Below are positions 10,300 through 18,885 of a stretch of DNA of 64,000 nucleotides, one piece after another (position 1 is the stretch's first letter; every line of letters starts with the position of its first letter). The translations under genes and the position numbers were made by a program. A model generated the notes under the pieces. The model was given only the letters and a program-made list of their open reading frames with translations, was not told the origin of the DNA and did not search any database. Source of the DNA: Tepidimonas sediminis (GTDB lineage Bacteria; Pseudomonadota; Gammaproteobacteria; Burkholderiales; Burkholderiaceae_C); assembly GCF_007556605.1 (NCBI RefSeq), contig NZ_VJND01000005.1, positions 62,001-126,000 on the forward strand. The letters run 5' to 3'.

Positions 10300-13200
10300 C
10301 CCTGCTGCAGCACGTGCGGCCAGCGCGCAAAGAACGCCGCCTGCGCGTCGGTCTCCACCCCCTCGGCCACCACCCGCAGGCCGAGCCGTTCGGCCACCGC
10401 GATGATGGCCTCCACCAGCGCGGCGTCGCTCGGGTCGTCGGGCGCGTCGCGCACGAAGGCGCGGTCGATCTTCAGCTCATGGATCGGCAGCCGCTTCAGG
10501 TAGGCCAGCGACGAGTAGCCGGTGCCGAAGTCGTCCAGTGAAAAGCGCACGCCCAGCGCGGTCAGCGCCTGCATGCGCTGCACCACCGCCTCCACGCCCT
10601 GTACGACGACGCCCTCGGTGACCTCCAGCACCAGGTCGGTGCCGGCGGCGCCGTGATCCTGCAGCGCCGCGCGCACCGCGTCGACGAAGCCGGGATGGTG
10701 GAACTGGCGCGGGCTGACGTTGACCGCCAGCGTGACACGGCGGCCCTGCCGCGCCAGCCGGCCGAGCACGGCGCAGGCGGCGCGCAGCACCCACTCCCCC
10801 ATGGGCTCGATCAGCTCGCAGCCCTCGGCCACCGGCACGAACTCCGCCGGCGGCACCAGCCCGCGCTGCGGGTGCTGCCAGCGCACCAGCGCCTCGGCGG
10901 CACGCCAGCGGCCCTGCGCGTCGGCCTGCGGCTGCAGGAACAGGCGCAGCTCGTCGTGCGCCAGCGCGCGGCGCAGCTCCTGCTCGATCGTGAAGCGCTG
11001 CGCGATCGAGGCCCCCAGCGCCGCGTCGAAGAAGTCGCAGCGGTGGCCGCCGGCCTCCTTGGCGCGGCGCAACGCGGTGTCGGCGCGGCGCAGCACCTCC
11101 AGTGCGGTGTCGTCCTCGCCGTGCGGCAGCAGGGCGATGCCGATGCTGAGGGTGACGTGCACTGGGCGGCCATCCAACTCGAAGCCGGTCTCCACCGCCT
11201 GCTGCAGCGCGTGCGCCAGCGACTGCGCGCGGTGCGAGGCGCCCAGCACCGCGGCGGTGCCGCAGCGCAGCAGCAGTGCGAACTCGTCGCCGCCCAGGCG
11301 CGCCGGCAGCGTGTCCTCGCCCAGCGCCTGCAGGCGCTGCGCCAGCTGGCGCAGCAGGGCGTCGCCGGCGGCGTGGCCGAGCGCCTCGTTGAGCGTCTTG
11401 AAGCGGTCGACGTTGAGCAGCAGCAGCGCGTGCAGCTGGCCGTGACGGCGCGCGTGCGCCAACGCATCGTCCAGCGCGCGCAGCAGCCGCGCACGGTTCG
11501 GCAGCCCGGTCAGCGGGTCGAACCACGCCAGCCGGTCGGCGCGCTGCTCGGCGTCGCGCTGCGCCGAGATGTCCAGCTGCACCGAGACGAAGTGCGTGAT
11601 GCGGCCGCGCTCGTCGTGCACCGGCGCCAGCGTGACCGCCTGCAGGTAGGTGCTGCCGTCCGGGCGGCGGTTGACGATCTCGCCCGTCCAGGGCTGGCCG
11701 GCGCGCAACGCGCGCCAGACCTCGCGCCAGGTTTCCGGGGGCACCTGGCCGGCGCCGAGCATGCGCGGGTTGCGGCCGAGCACCTCCTCGGCACGGTAGC
11801 CGCTGATGCGCTCGAAGGCCGGGTTGACGTACTCGATGCGGCCGTCGGCATCGGTGATCAGCACCGCCGCGGGGCTCTGCTCGACGACGCGTGACAGCCG
11901 GCGAACGTGCGCCTCGGCCTCGCGCCGGGCGGTGACGTCGCGCGTGATGCCCTGCAGCTGCAGCGGCCGGCCGTGGCCGTCGACGATCACCGTGGAGACG
12001 GTCTCGGTCAGCACCAGGCGGCCGTCGGCGTGGAGCAGCGCCAGCTCGGTGGTCTCGATGCGGGCTTCGGCGCGCCCGGTGGCCAGCTCCGCCAGCCGCT
12101 GCGGCAGGCGGGTGCGCACGTGCTGCCGCGCCTGGTCCGTCAGCACGTCGTCCAGCGGGCGGCCCAGCAGCTCGTGCGGCTCGCGGCCGATCAGCCGCTG
12201 CACCGCCGGGCTGACGTACAGGAAGCGCTCCTGCACCAGGTCGTACAGCCAGACGACGTCGGCCGACTGCTCGGCCAGCAGGCGGTAGCGCGCCTCGCTG
12301 TCGGCCAGGCGGTCGCGCATCGCCTGCAGCTCGGCCGCGTGCGCCTCGCTGCGCAGCAGGCGCGCGCGCTGGTCGAACAGCCGCACGCCGACCACGGTGG
12401 CAAACAGCGCCAGCAACGCCGCGATCAACAGCGGCTGGCCGTCGTGCAGGGTCTGCTGGCGGATCCAGCTGGCGTCGAGCTGCACCACCAGCCGCAGCGG
12501 CGCGTCCGGCAGCGGTGCCACGGTCTCGGTCAGCACGGCGTCGGCCGCCGCCTGGCGCGGCGGGCCGCCGGGGCCCCACCAGACCGAAGCGGTGGCGGCC
12601 GACGGCAGCATCAGCGCCAGCCGCCACGGCAGGGCCGGGTTGCCGATCGCGGCGTCGCGCAGCAGTTCGCGCGGCTCGTCGGCCAGCAGCACCAGCACGC
12701 CCGGGCGCTCGACGCCACCTTCCAGCGGCGCCGCCCAGGCCCAGCGCAGCGTTCCATCGGCCTCGGCCCACACCTCGCGGACCAGCGCGCCGGCGGCGGC
12801 GCGCGGCGCCAGGGCCGCCAGCGCGGTGGTGGCGTCCTGCGGCGCGGCGCCAGCCCACACGCCCCGGCCGTCGGCGTCCAGCAGCGCGGCGGCGCGGTGG
12901 CGGCCGTCGCGCAGCAGCCGCGCCAGCCTGGCCTCCAGGGCCTGGCGGGCGGCGCCGGGGTTGGCGGCGTCGCCCAACGCCGCCCAGTCCTGCGCCAGCG
13001 AGCGCCAGCCGGCGATCTGCGCCGCGTCCGCGCGGCGCTCGGCGTCCCAGTGCGCCAGCAGCGTCGCGTAACCCCGCAGCGTCAGCTGCAGCTGCTGGCG
13101 AGCCTGCGCCAGGTTGCGTTGGTGGCGCTCCAGCAGCAGCACCACCGTCACCCCGACGATGGTGAGGGCCAGCACGCCCACCGCCCAGCGCGGCACCACG

Positions 13201-13469
13201 CGCGGCGTACCGGTGGCGTCGGCCGTGGCGGTGGCCGCCGGGGCGGACCAGCGGTACAGCAGCACGTACAGCAGCACCGAGGTGACGGCGACGAACGCCC
13301 AGCCCTTGACCATGCCCAGGCGTGCCAGCGTCGGGGCGTCGTCCACCCACCAGCCCAGCACCGTGTCCGACAGCAGGATCCACAGTGCCGCGAAGCTGGC
13401 GTACAGCGTCACGATGCCCAGCGCCAGGCGGGCGCGCGGCGGCGGGGGCGGAGCGCTGGAGGTCGGCAC
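10206..13469 (-). CDS. Membrane PAS-GGDEF-EAL cyclic-di-GMP signalling protein
   Basis: 1087 residues. Helices near 15-35, 52-70 and 92-113 are followed by a long extracytoplasmic region (about 115-345) and a further helix. Two PAS domains come next (about 395-640), then GGDEF with intact RLGGDEF, and EAL. The EAL domain keeps EAL in AEALVRW, DDFGTGYSSL, KIDRAFV and VAEGVE, so phosphodiesterase activity is likely. The position of the inhibitory RxxD site is not conserved (T at the Asp position), so the GGDEF part may be unregulated or serve as a GTP sensor. The start is a GTG at 13469 without a clear ribosome-binding site; it lies 20 bp after the stop of the FAD oxidase gene. Confidence 0.9.
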   Translation of the reverse strand: MPTSSAPPPPPRARLALGIVTLYASFAALWILLSDTVLGWWVDDAPTLARLGMVKGWAFVAVTSVLLYVLLYRWSAPAATATADATGTPRVVPRWAVGVLALTIVGVTVVLLLERHQRNLAQARQQLQLTLRGYATLLAHWDAERRADAAQIAGWRSLAQDWAALGDAANPGAARQALEARLARLLRDGRHRAAALLDADGRGVWAGAAPQDATTALAALAPRAAAGALVREVWAEADGTLRWAWAAPLEGGVERPGVLVLLADEPRELLRDAAIGNPALPWRLALMLPSAATASVWWGPGGPPRQAAADAVLTETVAPLPDAPLRLVVQLDASWIRQQTLHDGQPLLIAALLALFATVVGVRLFDQRARLLRSEAHAAELQAMRDRLADSEARYRLLAEQSADVVWLYDLVQERFLYVSPAVQRLIGREPHELLGRPLDDVLTDQARQHVRTRLPQRLAELATGRAEARIETTELALLHADGRLVLTETVSTVIVDGHGRPLQLQGITRDVTARREAEAHVRRLSRVVEQSPAAVLITDADGRIEYVNPAFERISGYRAEEVLGRNPRMLGAGQVPPETWREVWRALRAGQPWTGEIVNRRPDGSTYLQAVTLAPVHDERGRITHFVSVQLDISAQRDAEQRADRLAWFDPLTGLPNRARLLRALDDALAHARRHGQLHALLLLNVDRFKTLNEALGHAAGDALLRQLAQRLQALGEDTLPARLGGDEFALLLRCGTAAVLGASHRAQSLAHALQQAVETGFELDGRPVHVTLSIGIALLPHGEDDTALEVLRRADTALRRAKEAGGHRCDFFDAALGASIAQRFTIEQELRRALAHDELRLFLQPQADAQGRWRAAEALVRWQHPQRGLVPPAEFVPVAEGCELIEPMGEWVLRAACAVLGRLARQGRRVTLAVNVSPRQFHHPGFVDAVRAALQDHGAAGTDLVLEVTEGVVVQGVEAVVQRMQALTALGVRFSLDDFGTGYSSLAYLKRLPIHELKIDRAFVRDAPDDPSDAALVEAIIAVAERLGLRVVAEGVETDAQAAFFARWPHVLQQGYRWGRPAPADEVLAAWPWDDGAGAPGGATR

Positions 13470-13488
13470 GGCGTGCGGGGGACGGGGA

Positions 13489-14913
13489 TCAGCCCGCCAC
13501 GATCTTGCCCGGATTGAGGATGTCGTGCGGGTCCAGCGCCCGCTTGATCGCGCGCATCAGCGCCAGCGCCTCCTCGCCGGCCTCGGCGCGCAGGAAGCCC
13601 ATCTTGTGCAGGCCGACGCCGTGCTCGCCGGTGCAGGTGCCGCCGCCGGCGATCGCCCGCTGCACCAGCGCGGCGTTGAGCGCCTCGGCGCGCGCGCGCT
13701 CACCGGCGTCGTCCGGGTCGATCAGGTAGCCCATGTGGAAGTTGCCGTCGCCGACGTGGCCGACGAGGAAGTAGGGCAGTCCGGCGGCGTCGGCTTCGGC
13801 CACCGCGGCGGTGACGTGGTCGGCCAGCTGGCTGATCGGCACGCACACGTCGGTGGTGATGCAGCGGCAGCCCGGGCGGCTCTGCACCGCGGCGAAGTAG
13901 GCGTGGTGGCGCGCCGTCCACAGCCGCGTGCGCTCCTCCGGCGTGCTGGCCCACTCGAACGCCTGGCCGCCGTGCTCGGCGGCCAGCGCCTGCACGGTCT
14001 CGGCCTGCTCGCGCACGCCGCCGGGCGAGCCGTGGAACTCCATCAGCAGCATCGGCTCCTCGCGCAGCGCCAGGCCGCTGTGGCGGTTGACCGCGCGCAC
14101 CGTGCGCGCATCCAGCAGCTCGCAGCGCGCGATCGGCACGCCCATCTGGATGATGGCCATGGTCGTGCGCACGGCGGCCTCCACGCTCGGAAACGAGCAC
14201 ACCGCCGCCGAGACCGCCTCCGGCAGCGGGTACAGCCGCAGCGTGATCTCGGTGAAGATGCCCAGCGTGCCTTCGCTGCCGACGAACAGGCGCGTCAGGT
14301 CGTAGCCGGCGCTGCTCTTGCGCGCGCGCGTGCCGGTGCGCACCACCGCCCCGCTGGCGGTGACGACCTCCAGCGCCAGCACGTTGTCGCGCATCGTGCC
14401 GTAGCGCACCGCGTTGGTGCCGCTGGCGCGCGTGGCGGTCATGCCGCCCAGCGTCGCATCCGCCCCCGGGTCGATCGGGAAGAACAGCCCCAGGTGCCGC
14501 AGCGCCTCGTTGAGCTGCTGGCGCGTCACGCCCGGCTGCACGGTGGCGGTCAGGTCCTCCGCGTGCACCGCCAGCACCCGGTTCATGCGGCTGAGGTCCA
14601 GACTGATGCCGCCCTGCACCGCCAGCAGGTGCCCCTCCAGCGACGAGCCGATCCCGTACGGGATGACGGGCACGCGCCACTGCGCCGCCAGGCGCACGGC
14701 GTCGGCCACGTCCTGCGTCGATTCGGCAAACACCACCGCCGCCGGTGGCGGCACGTGCGTGAAGGCGGACTCGTCGCGGCCGTGCTGCTCGCGCACGGCC
14801 TGGGCGGCGGAGAACTGCGCGCCGAAGCGCGCCTGCAGCGCGGCCAGCGCCTCGGGCGGCACGGGGCGCGGCTGCACGTCGGGCAGGAGGGGGGCGGTCA
14901 GGGGGGCGTTCAT
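13489..14913 (-). CDS. FAD-linked oxidase of the D-lactate dehydrogenase/glycolate oxidase GlcD family
   Basis: 474 residues. The N-terminal FAD_binding_4 domain has IPYGIGSSLEGH and GGMTATRASGTNAVRYG; the C-terminal oxidase domain has VGHVGDGNFH, CTGEHGVG and ALDPHDILNPGK. These match cytochrome-dependent D-lactate dehydrogenases and GlcD-like 2-hydroxyacid dehydrogenases. The single-chain length and the absence of glcE or glcF beside it favour a mitochondrial-type D-lactate dehydrogenase over a glycolate oxidase subunit. Substrate specificity cannot be read. A GGAAGG sequence sits nine bases before the ATG. Confidence 0.9.
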   Translation of the reverse strand: MNAPLTAPLLPDVQPRPVPPEALAALQARFGAQFSAAQAVREQHGRDESAFTHVPPPAAVVFAESTQDVADAVRLAAQWRVPVIPYGIGSSLEGHLLAVQGGISLDLSRMNRVLAVHAEDLTATVQPGVTRQQLNEALRHLGLFFPIDPGADATLGGMTATRASGTNAVRYGTMRDNVLALEVVTASGAVVRTGTRARKSSAGYDLTRLFVGSEGTLGIFTEITLRLYPLPEAVSAAVCSFPSVEAAVRTTMAIIQMGVPIARCELLDARTVRAVNRHSGLALREEPMLLMEFHGSPGGVREQAETVQALAAEHGGQAFEWASTPEERTRLWTARHHAYFAAVQSRPGCRCITTDVCVPISQLADHVTAAVAEADAAGLPYFLVGHVGDGNFHMGYLIDPDDAGERARAEALNAALVQRAIAGGGTCTGEHGVGLHKMGFLRAEAGEEALALMRAIKRALDPHDILNPGKIVAG

Positions 14914-14979
14914 CGAGAGGCCTTCCGGTGGACTGTGCGGGCTTGGACGCCGGGGTGGGGCTTGCGGTATCGGGATGGG

Positions 14980-15402
14980 TCAGTCGGCCGCCCAAGGGTC
15001 GACCACGTCGACCTCCAAGTCGGCGAAATGGCGCCGGTTGCGGGTGACGATGGTGGCACGGTGCGCCAGTGCGATGCCGGCGATCAGCGTGTCGCGCAGA
15101 TCGACCGGGCGACCCTGGCGCCGCCGGCGGGCCGCCAGTTCGGCCGCCAGTGTCGCCGCCCGCGCGTCCAGCGGCAGCACGCGCCAGCGCAGGTCATCCT
15201 CCAGCAGCGCCTCCAGCGCCGCCAGCAACGCCTGCCGGCGCCGGCCCTCGCTCAGCAGGGCCAGCCCGCAACGCGCCTCGAACACCGTGATCGTGGTCGT
15301 CCATACCGTCTCAGGCTCCTGAGCGTCGAGCCACGCCACCACGCGCGCGTCCGGTTCGCGCCGCATCAGGGCCGACAGCACGTTGGTGTCCAGCAGCTTC
15401 AC
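14980..15402 (-). CDS. fitB: PIN-domain toxin, FitB/VapC type
   Basis: 140 residues. KLLDTNVLSAL at the N-terminus gives the first catalytic Asp (D5). E42 in FEARCGL and an Asp in DLRDTLIAGIAL complete the acidic site of PIN ribonucleases. The GTG start at 15402 overlaps the antitoxin stop by four bases (GTGA), the usual coupling for such pairs; the open frame continues upstream but that part is the antitoxin in another frame. It should cleave RNA, often specific tRNA or rRNA loops, when released from the antitoxin. The target is unknown. Confidence 0.92.
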   Translation of the reverse strand: MKLLDTNVLSALMRREPDARVVAWLDAQEPETVWTTTITVFEARCGLALLSEGRRRQALLAALEALLEDDLRWRVLPLDARAATLAAELAARRRRQGRPVDLRDTLIAGIALAHRATIVTRNRRHFADLEVDVVDPWAAD

Positions 15403-15650
15403 TGCGGCGGCTCCATCGGCTGCGCCTCGTGCCCGTGCCACGTCGGCCATTCGTCGTCGAGGCCCAGTCCGGCGAAGCGCGCCGCGATGCGCGAACCCAG
15501 CCCCGGCGCCGCCGCCGCGGGCTCCTCCTGCACCGCGCGGCGCAGGATGCGGCGCACCTCCTCTTCCATGCTGCAGCCGTGGCGCGCCGCGCGCGCCTTC
15601 AGTGCCTGCTTGACGCCTTCCTCCAGACGTCGCACCACCACCTGCGCCAT
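15399..15650 (-). CDS. fitA: Ribbon-helix-helix antitoxin, FitA type
   Basis: 83 residues. The N-terminus (AQVVVRRLEEGVKQALKARA, then GCSMEEEVRRIL) is the ribbon-helix-helix of FitA/StbC antitoxins. The C-terminal tail (GLGSRIAARFAGLGLDDEW) is the toxin-wrapping segment. It binds and blocks the PIN toxin and represses its own operon. The ATG at 15650 has GGAGA upstream; an earlier in-frame ATG at 15698 would add 16 residues lacking family similarity and would overlap the operator. Confidence 0.92.
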   Translation of the reverse strand: MAQVVVRRLEEGVKQALKARAARHGCSMEEEVRRILRRAVQEEPAAAAPGLGSRIAARFAGLGLDDEWPTWHGHEAQPMEPPQ

Positions 15651-15688
15651 CGGTCGTCTCCACGCGTGCCAACCATTCGATCGGACGG

Positions 15689-15705
15689 ATGCTATCACGC
15701 TAGCA
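15689..15705 (-). promoter_or_regulatory. fitAB promoter and probable FitA operator
   Basis: On the minus strand TGATAGCAT is an extended -10 (TG, A, TAGCAT). The same bases form the half-site TGCTATCA (15690-15697) within the inverted repeat TGCTA-N6-TAGCA. As I recall, gonococcal FitA recognises TGCTATCA half-sites, so repression by blocking the -10 is plausible. The start of transcription would be near 15682, about 30 bases before fitA. Confidence 0.55.
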
Positions 15706-15766
15706 GCACCGTGGCCGTCACCACGCTGGATAATGTCGCGGTCGCATCGCCGAGGAACCTCGTACC

Positions 15767-16333
15767 ATGGGCCACCGCCTGACCCAGATCGCCACCCGCA
15801 CCGGCGACGCCGGCACCACGGGCCTGGGCAACAACCAGCGCGTCAGCAAGAACAGCCTGCGCATCCATGCGCTGGGCGACGTCGACGAGCTCAACTCCTT
15901 CATCGGGCTGCTGCTGACCGAGCCGCTGCCCGACGACGTGCGCGCGCTGCTGGTGGCGATCCAGCACGAGCTGTTCAACCTCGGCGGCGAACTGAGCATG
16001 CCCGGCCACCAGCTGCTCCAGCCCGAGGCGGTGCTGACGCTGGACCAGGCGCTGCAGGACTACAACGAGCGCCTGCCGCGCCTGCAGGAGTTCATCCTGC
16101 CGGGCGGCACGCGCGCGGCGGCGCTGGCGCACGTCTGCCGCACGGTGGCGCGCCGCGCCGAGCGCCACGTCGTCGCACTGGGGCAGGAGGAGGCCATCCA
16201 TGACGCCCCGCGTCAGTACCTCAACCGCCTGAGCGACCTGCTGTTCGTGCTGGCGCGCGTGCTCAACCGCCACGGCGGTGGTGACGACGTCTACTGGAAC
16301 AGCGAGCGGCTGCGCCGCGGCGGCGCGGCGTGA
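15767..16333 (+). CDS. pduO: ATP:cob(I)alamin adenosyltransferase, PduO type
   Basis: 188 residues. TRTGDAGTTGLG near the N-terminus is the ATP-binding signature of PduO-type enzymes. GDVDELNSFIGLL, RTVARRAER and YLNRLSDLLFVLARVLN are the conserved helical-bundle segments. It transfers the adenosyl group of ATP to cob(I)alamin, making adenosylcobalamin for mutases and ribonucleotide reductase. It diverges from fitAB; a -10-like GATAAT at 15729-15734 would start its transcript near 15741. No other cobalamin gene is beside it. Confidence 0.96.
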   Translation: MGHRLTQIATRTGDAGTTGLGNNQRVSKNSLRIHALGDVDELNSFIGLLLTEPLPDDVRALLVAIQHELFNLGGELSMPGHQLLQPEAVLTLDQALQDYNERLPRLQEFILPGGTRAAALAHVCRTVARRAERHVVALGQEEAIHDAPRQYLNRLSDLLFVLARVLNRHGGGDDVYWNSERLRRGGAA

Positions 16334-16698
16334 CGGTCCGTGCTCAGGCCAGCACCACGATCTGGTTGAGCACGCGCGGCACCTGCCCGAACAGGGCGTC
16401 GTCGCGCCGCCCCAGAGGGTGCGGGCGGGCGGCGCGCACCCGCCAGTCGAACGCTTGGGCTGGTCCAATCCTTGCGGCAGGTTGCCATCGGGCGTCAAGC
16501 GCCGCGTGACGGGCGGCCGACGTCGGCTGTCAGATTTTTTCCGACACGCGGTCGGCCGCCGGCCGACGTCGCGAACAGACACCTTCGGATTCAAGTGAAG
16601 CAGGGCGGTTTTCACAATCCTTTTCAACGCAACACCGCTTGCCGCCCCGTGCTAGCAACCCCGGCCGGACGGCAAGGCAGCCGAGAAGGAGCACCGCC
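16334..16698. other. 365-bp gap upstream of flhDC with inverted repeats
   Basis: No convincing gene. CGGCCGACGTCG occurs at 16514-16525 and again at 16560-16571. The first copy lies in a GCCG-ACGT-CGGC hairpin followed seven bases later by six Ts, which could be a weak terminator. GTCGGCCG-C-CGGCCGAC (16551-16567) is a perfect palindrome. Possible flhD -10 elements are CACAAT (16613-16618) and the extended -10 TGCTAGCAA (16650-16658). On the minus strand a stretch of about 60 codons ends at 16343 and reads like a protein tail, but it has no usable start. Confidence 0.5.
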
Positions 16699-17058
16699 AT
16701 GACCGCCACCCTGCCGCACGACGACGAGCGCGACCAGCTGCTGGCCGAGATCCGCGAGGCCAACCTGACCTACCTGATGCTGGCGCAGCGCCTGATCCGC
16801 GCCGACAAGGCCGAGGCGACGTTCCGTCTCGGCCTGACCGAGGAGGCCGCCGACCTGATCGCCGCGTTGTCGCCGGCGCAGGTGCTCAAGCTGGCCAGCA
16901 CCAACACGCTGCTGTGCCGCTTCCAGGCCGACGACGAGATGGTGTTTGCGCTGCTGGCCAGCCGCCATGCGCCGCAGCGCTCGGTCGGCGAAGCCGCCCA
17001 GCGCCTGCACGGCAGCATCCTGATGGCCAGCCGCCTGGCGCAGGCTGCCGCCGCCTGA
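16699..17058 (+). CDS. flhD: Flagellar transcriptional activator subunit FlhD
   Basis: 119 residues. IREANLTYLMLAQRLIRADKAEATFRLGL is the family core, followed by LSPAQVLKLASTNTLLCRF. FlhD forms a ring complex with FlhC that activates class II flagellar promoters with sigma-70. The ATG at 16699 has a GAAGGAG ribosome site nine bases upstream; the frame is open further but without family residues. flhC follows after 48 bp. The remaining flagellar genes are not in the window, and the long upstream gap fits the many inputs usual for this master operon. Confidence 0.96.
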   Translation: MTATLPHDDERDQLLAEIREANLTYLMLAQRLIRADKAEATFRLGLTEEAADLIAALSPAQVLKLASTNTLLCRFQADDEMVFALLASRHAPQRSVGEAAQRLHGSILMASRLAQAAAA

Positions 17059-17106
17059 CCCGTCCTCCCCTCGCACCGCCATCCGACCGATCCGAGGAGC
17101 CCCGCC

Positions 17107-17679
17107 ATGACCACCGCCACCGCCGCCACCCCGCGCAAGACCGCCGGCCGCAGCCTGCTGGCCGAAAGCCGCGACGTCGAACGCGCCGTGCAGCTGATCC
17201 AGCTCGGCGCGCGGCTGCAGGTGCTGGAAAGCGAGACCAGCCTGTCGTACGAGCGGCTGCTCAAGCTCTACAAGGAGGTCACCGGGCGCTCGCCGAGCAA
17301 GGGGCAGCTGCCGTTTTCCACCGACTACTTCCTGCAGTGGCAGCCCAACATCCATGCCTCGCTGTTCGAGAACATCCGCCAGTCGCTGCTGAAGGCGGTG
17401 GCGATCGACGACATCGACGCCGTGATGAAGGCCTACCGCCTGTACGAGGAGCAGATGCGCGCCTGCGGGCTGGAGCCGCTGCTGTCGTTCACGCGCGCCT
17501 GGCGGCTGAGCCGCTTCATGGACGCCGGCATGCTGACGCGCGCGCGCTGCACGCAGTGCGGCGGCCACTTCGTCGCCGATCCCTACGTCAACCATCGCCA
17601 CTACGTCTGCGGCCTGTGCAAGCCGCCGGCGCGCGCCGGCAAGGGACGCGCCCAGGGCGCGCTGCGCGCCGACGACTGA
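17107..17679 (+). CDS. flhC: Flagellar transcriptional activator subunit FlhC
   Basis: 190 residues. The family core runs from ESRDVERAVQLIQLGAR to LPFSTDYFLQW. A C-terminal four-cysteine zinc site is formed by CTQC and CGLC, 22 residues apart, as expected for FlhC, the subunit that makes most DNA contacts. It acts as FlhD4C2. The gene has an AGGAG sequence before its ATG and lies in the same operon as flhD. The next gene, paaX, starts 37 bp downstream but has its own -10-like sequence. Confidence 0.97.
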   Translation: MTTATAATPRKTAGRSLLAESRDVERAVQLIQLGARLQVLESETSLSYERLLKLYKEVTGRSPSKGQLPFSTDYFLQWQPNIHASLFENIRQSLLKAVAIDDIDAVMKAYRLYEEQMRACGLEPLLSFTRAWRLSRFMDAGMLTRARCTQCGGHFVADPYVNHRHYVCGLCKPPARAGKGRAQGALRADD

Positions 17680-17716
17680 CCGGCGCGCCGGCCCGCGGCG
17701 GCGCTACCATCACGGC

Positions 17717-18709
17717 ATGGTCTCCGCCGCCGCGGATGGCGCCAGCGCCGCGCTGGCGCTGCTCAACGAACGCATCGCCGCCCACGCGCGCCAGGAGCGC
17801 GTGCAGGCCGGCTCGCTGATCGTGACGGTGTTCGGCGACGCGGTGCTGCCGCGCGGCGCGCGCCTGTGGCTCGGCAGCCTGATCGAGCTGCTGGCGCCGT
17901 TGGGGGTCAACGAGCGGCTGGTGCGCACCGCGGTCTACCGCCTGGTGCAGGATGGCTGGCTGACCACCCGGGCGCACGGCCGGCGCACCGACTACCTGCT
18001 GACCGAGGCGGGGCTGGCGCGCGTCGACGAGGCCGCGCGCCAGATCTACGCCGCGCGTGCGCCGAGCTGGGACCTGCACTGGCGGTTGCTGGTCGTCACC
18101 GAGGCGCTGCCGGCGCGCGTGCGCGAGCGCCTGCGCCGCTCGCTGTTCTGGCAGGGCTGGGGCGAGCTGCCCGGCGGACTCTACGTGCACCCCAGCGCCG
18201 AACCCGGCGCGACGCTGGAGGCGCTGGGCGCCGACGGGCTGGGCGCCTGGGTCGGCGCGCTGCTGCCGCTGCGCGCGCAACGCCTGCCGCTGCGCGGCGT
18301 GGCGCCCAATCGCACGCTGGTGCAGCAGGCGTGGAACCTGACCGCGCTGGCGCAGCACTACGCGGCGTTCGTCGCGTGTTACGCGCCCATCGAGGCGGCG
18401 CTGCGCGGCCATGCGGTGCCGCCGGCCACGGCTTTCCTCGGCCGCACGCTGCTGATCCACGATTGGCGCCGGCTGCTGCTGCGCGACCCGCAGCTGCCCG
18501 CCGAGCTGCTGCCGCGCGAGTGGCCGGGCGAGCGCGCGCGCCAGGTGTGCCGCCGCCTTTACCGTCAGCTGCTGGCACCGGCCGAAGCGCACCTCGACGC
18601 GCGGCTGCAACTGGCCGACGGCCACCGGCCGCCCGCGGCGCCGTGGGTGTGGCAGCGCTTCGAGCCGGCCGACGACGAGTGCTCGCTGGGCGCGCCGCCC
18701 GGCGTCTGA
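17717..18709 (+). CDS. paaX: Phenylacetate-responsive repressor PaaX
   Basis: 330 residues. The N-terminal winged helix (LIVTVFGDAVLPRG through [25 protein letters not shown]) is followed by the PaaX domain (WLLVV-like segment and GWGELPGGLYVHP). PaaX represses paa genes and is released by phenylacetyl-CoA. TACCAT at 17705-17710 lies exactly where a -10 would place the transcript start on the ATG, so the mRNA may be leaderless; no ribosome site is visible. It heads the catabolic cluster and should control it through the inverted repeat before paaI. Confidence 0.95.
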   Translation: MVSAAADGASAALALLNERIAAHARQERVQAGSLIVTVFGDAVLPRGARLWLGSLIELLAPLGVNERLVRTAVYRLVQDGWLTTRAHGRRTDYLLTEAGLARVDEAARQIYAARAPSWDLHWRLLVVTEALPARVRERLRRSLFWQGWGELPGGLYVHPSAEPGATLEALGADGLGAWVGALLPLRAQRLPLRGVAPNRTLVQQAWNLTALAQHYAAFVACYAPIEAALRGHAVPPATAFLGRTLLIHDWRRLLLRDPQLPAELLPREWPGERARQVCRRLYRQLLAPAEAHLDARLQLADGHRPPAAPWVWQRFEPADDECSLGAPPGV

Positions 18710-18843
18710 CCGCCTCCGCCTCCCCCGGTGACATGGGCTGCGGCCGTCCCGCGGGCGGCTGCGGCGCGTGCCGTTCGTCGGCTCGTGCGCCGTGCGTCGG
18801 CCGCGTGCGGGAAAACCCCTATGGCCGCCGTCGCGCCCGCGTT

Positions 18844-18883
18844 TGATACTGAAAGCAAAGGTTTCATCATGGTTTCTGTATCA
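18844..18883 (+). promoter_or_regulatory. paaI promoter with probable PaaX operator
   Basis: TGATACTGAAA (18844-18854) and TTTCTGTATCA (18873-18883) are inverted copies differing at one base, separated by 18 bp, ending two bases before the paaI start. TTGATA (18843-18848) could be the -35 and CATCAT (18865-18870) the -10 at 16-bp spacing, so the left arm overlaps the -35 and the right arm the transcription start. This geometry fits a repressor, and PaaX is encoded directly upstream. Confidence 0.65.
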
Positions 18884-18885
18884 CG

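Noticed and set aside
16343-16528. Possible minus-strand protein tail ending at 16343
   Set aside because: About 60 open codons that read sensibly near the end, but with no start codon or ribosome site at the right place and no family I recognise. It may be a remnant, but it is not supported as a gene.
16516-16540. Rho-independent terminator after the cobalamin adenosyltransferase gene
   Set aside because: The stem is only about five pairs and the Ts begin seven bases after it. It is noted in the gap entry but not called.
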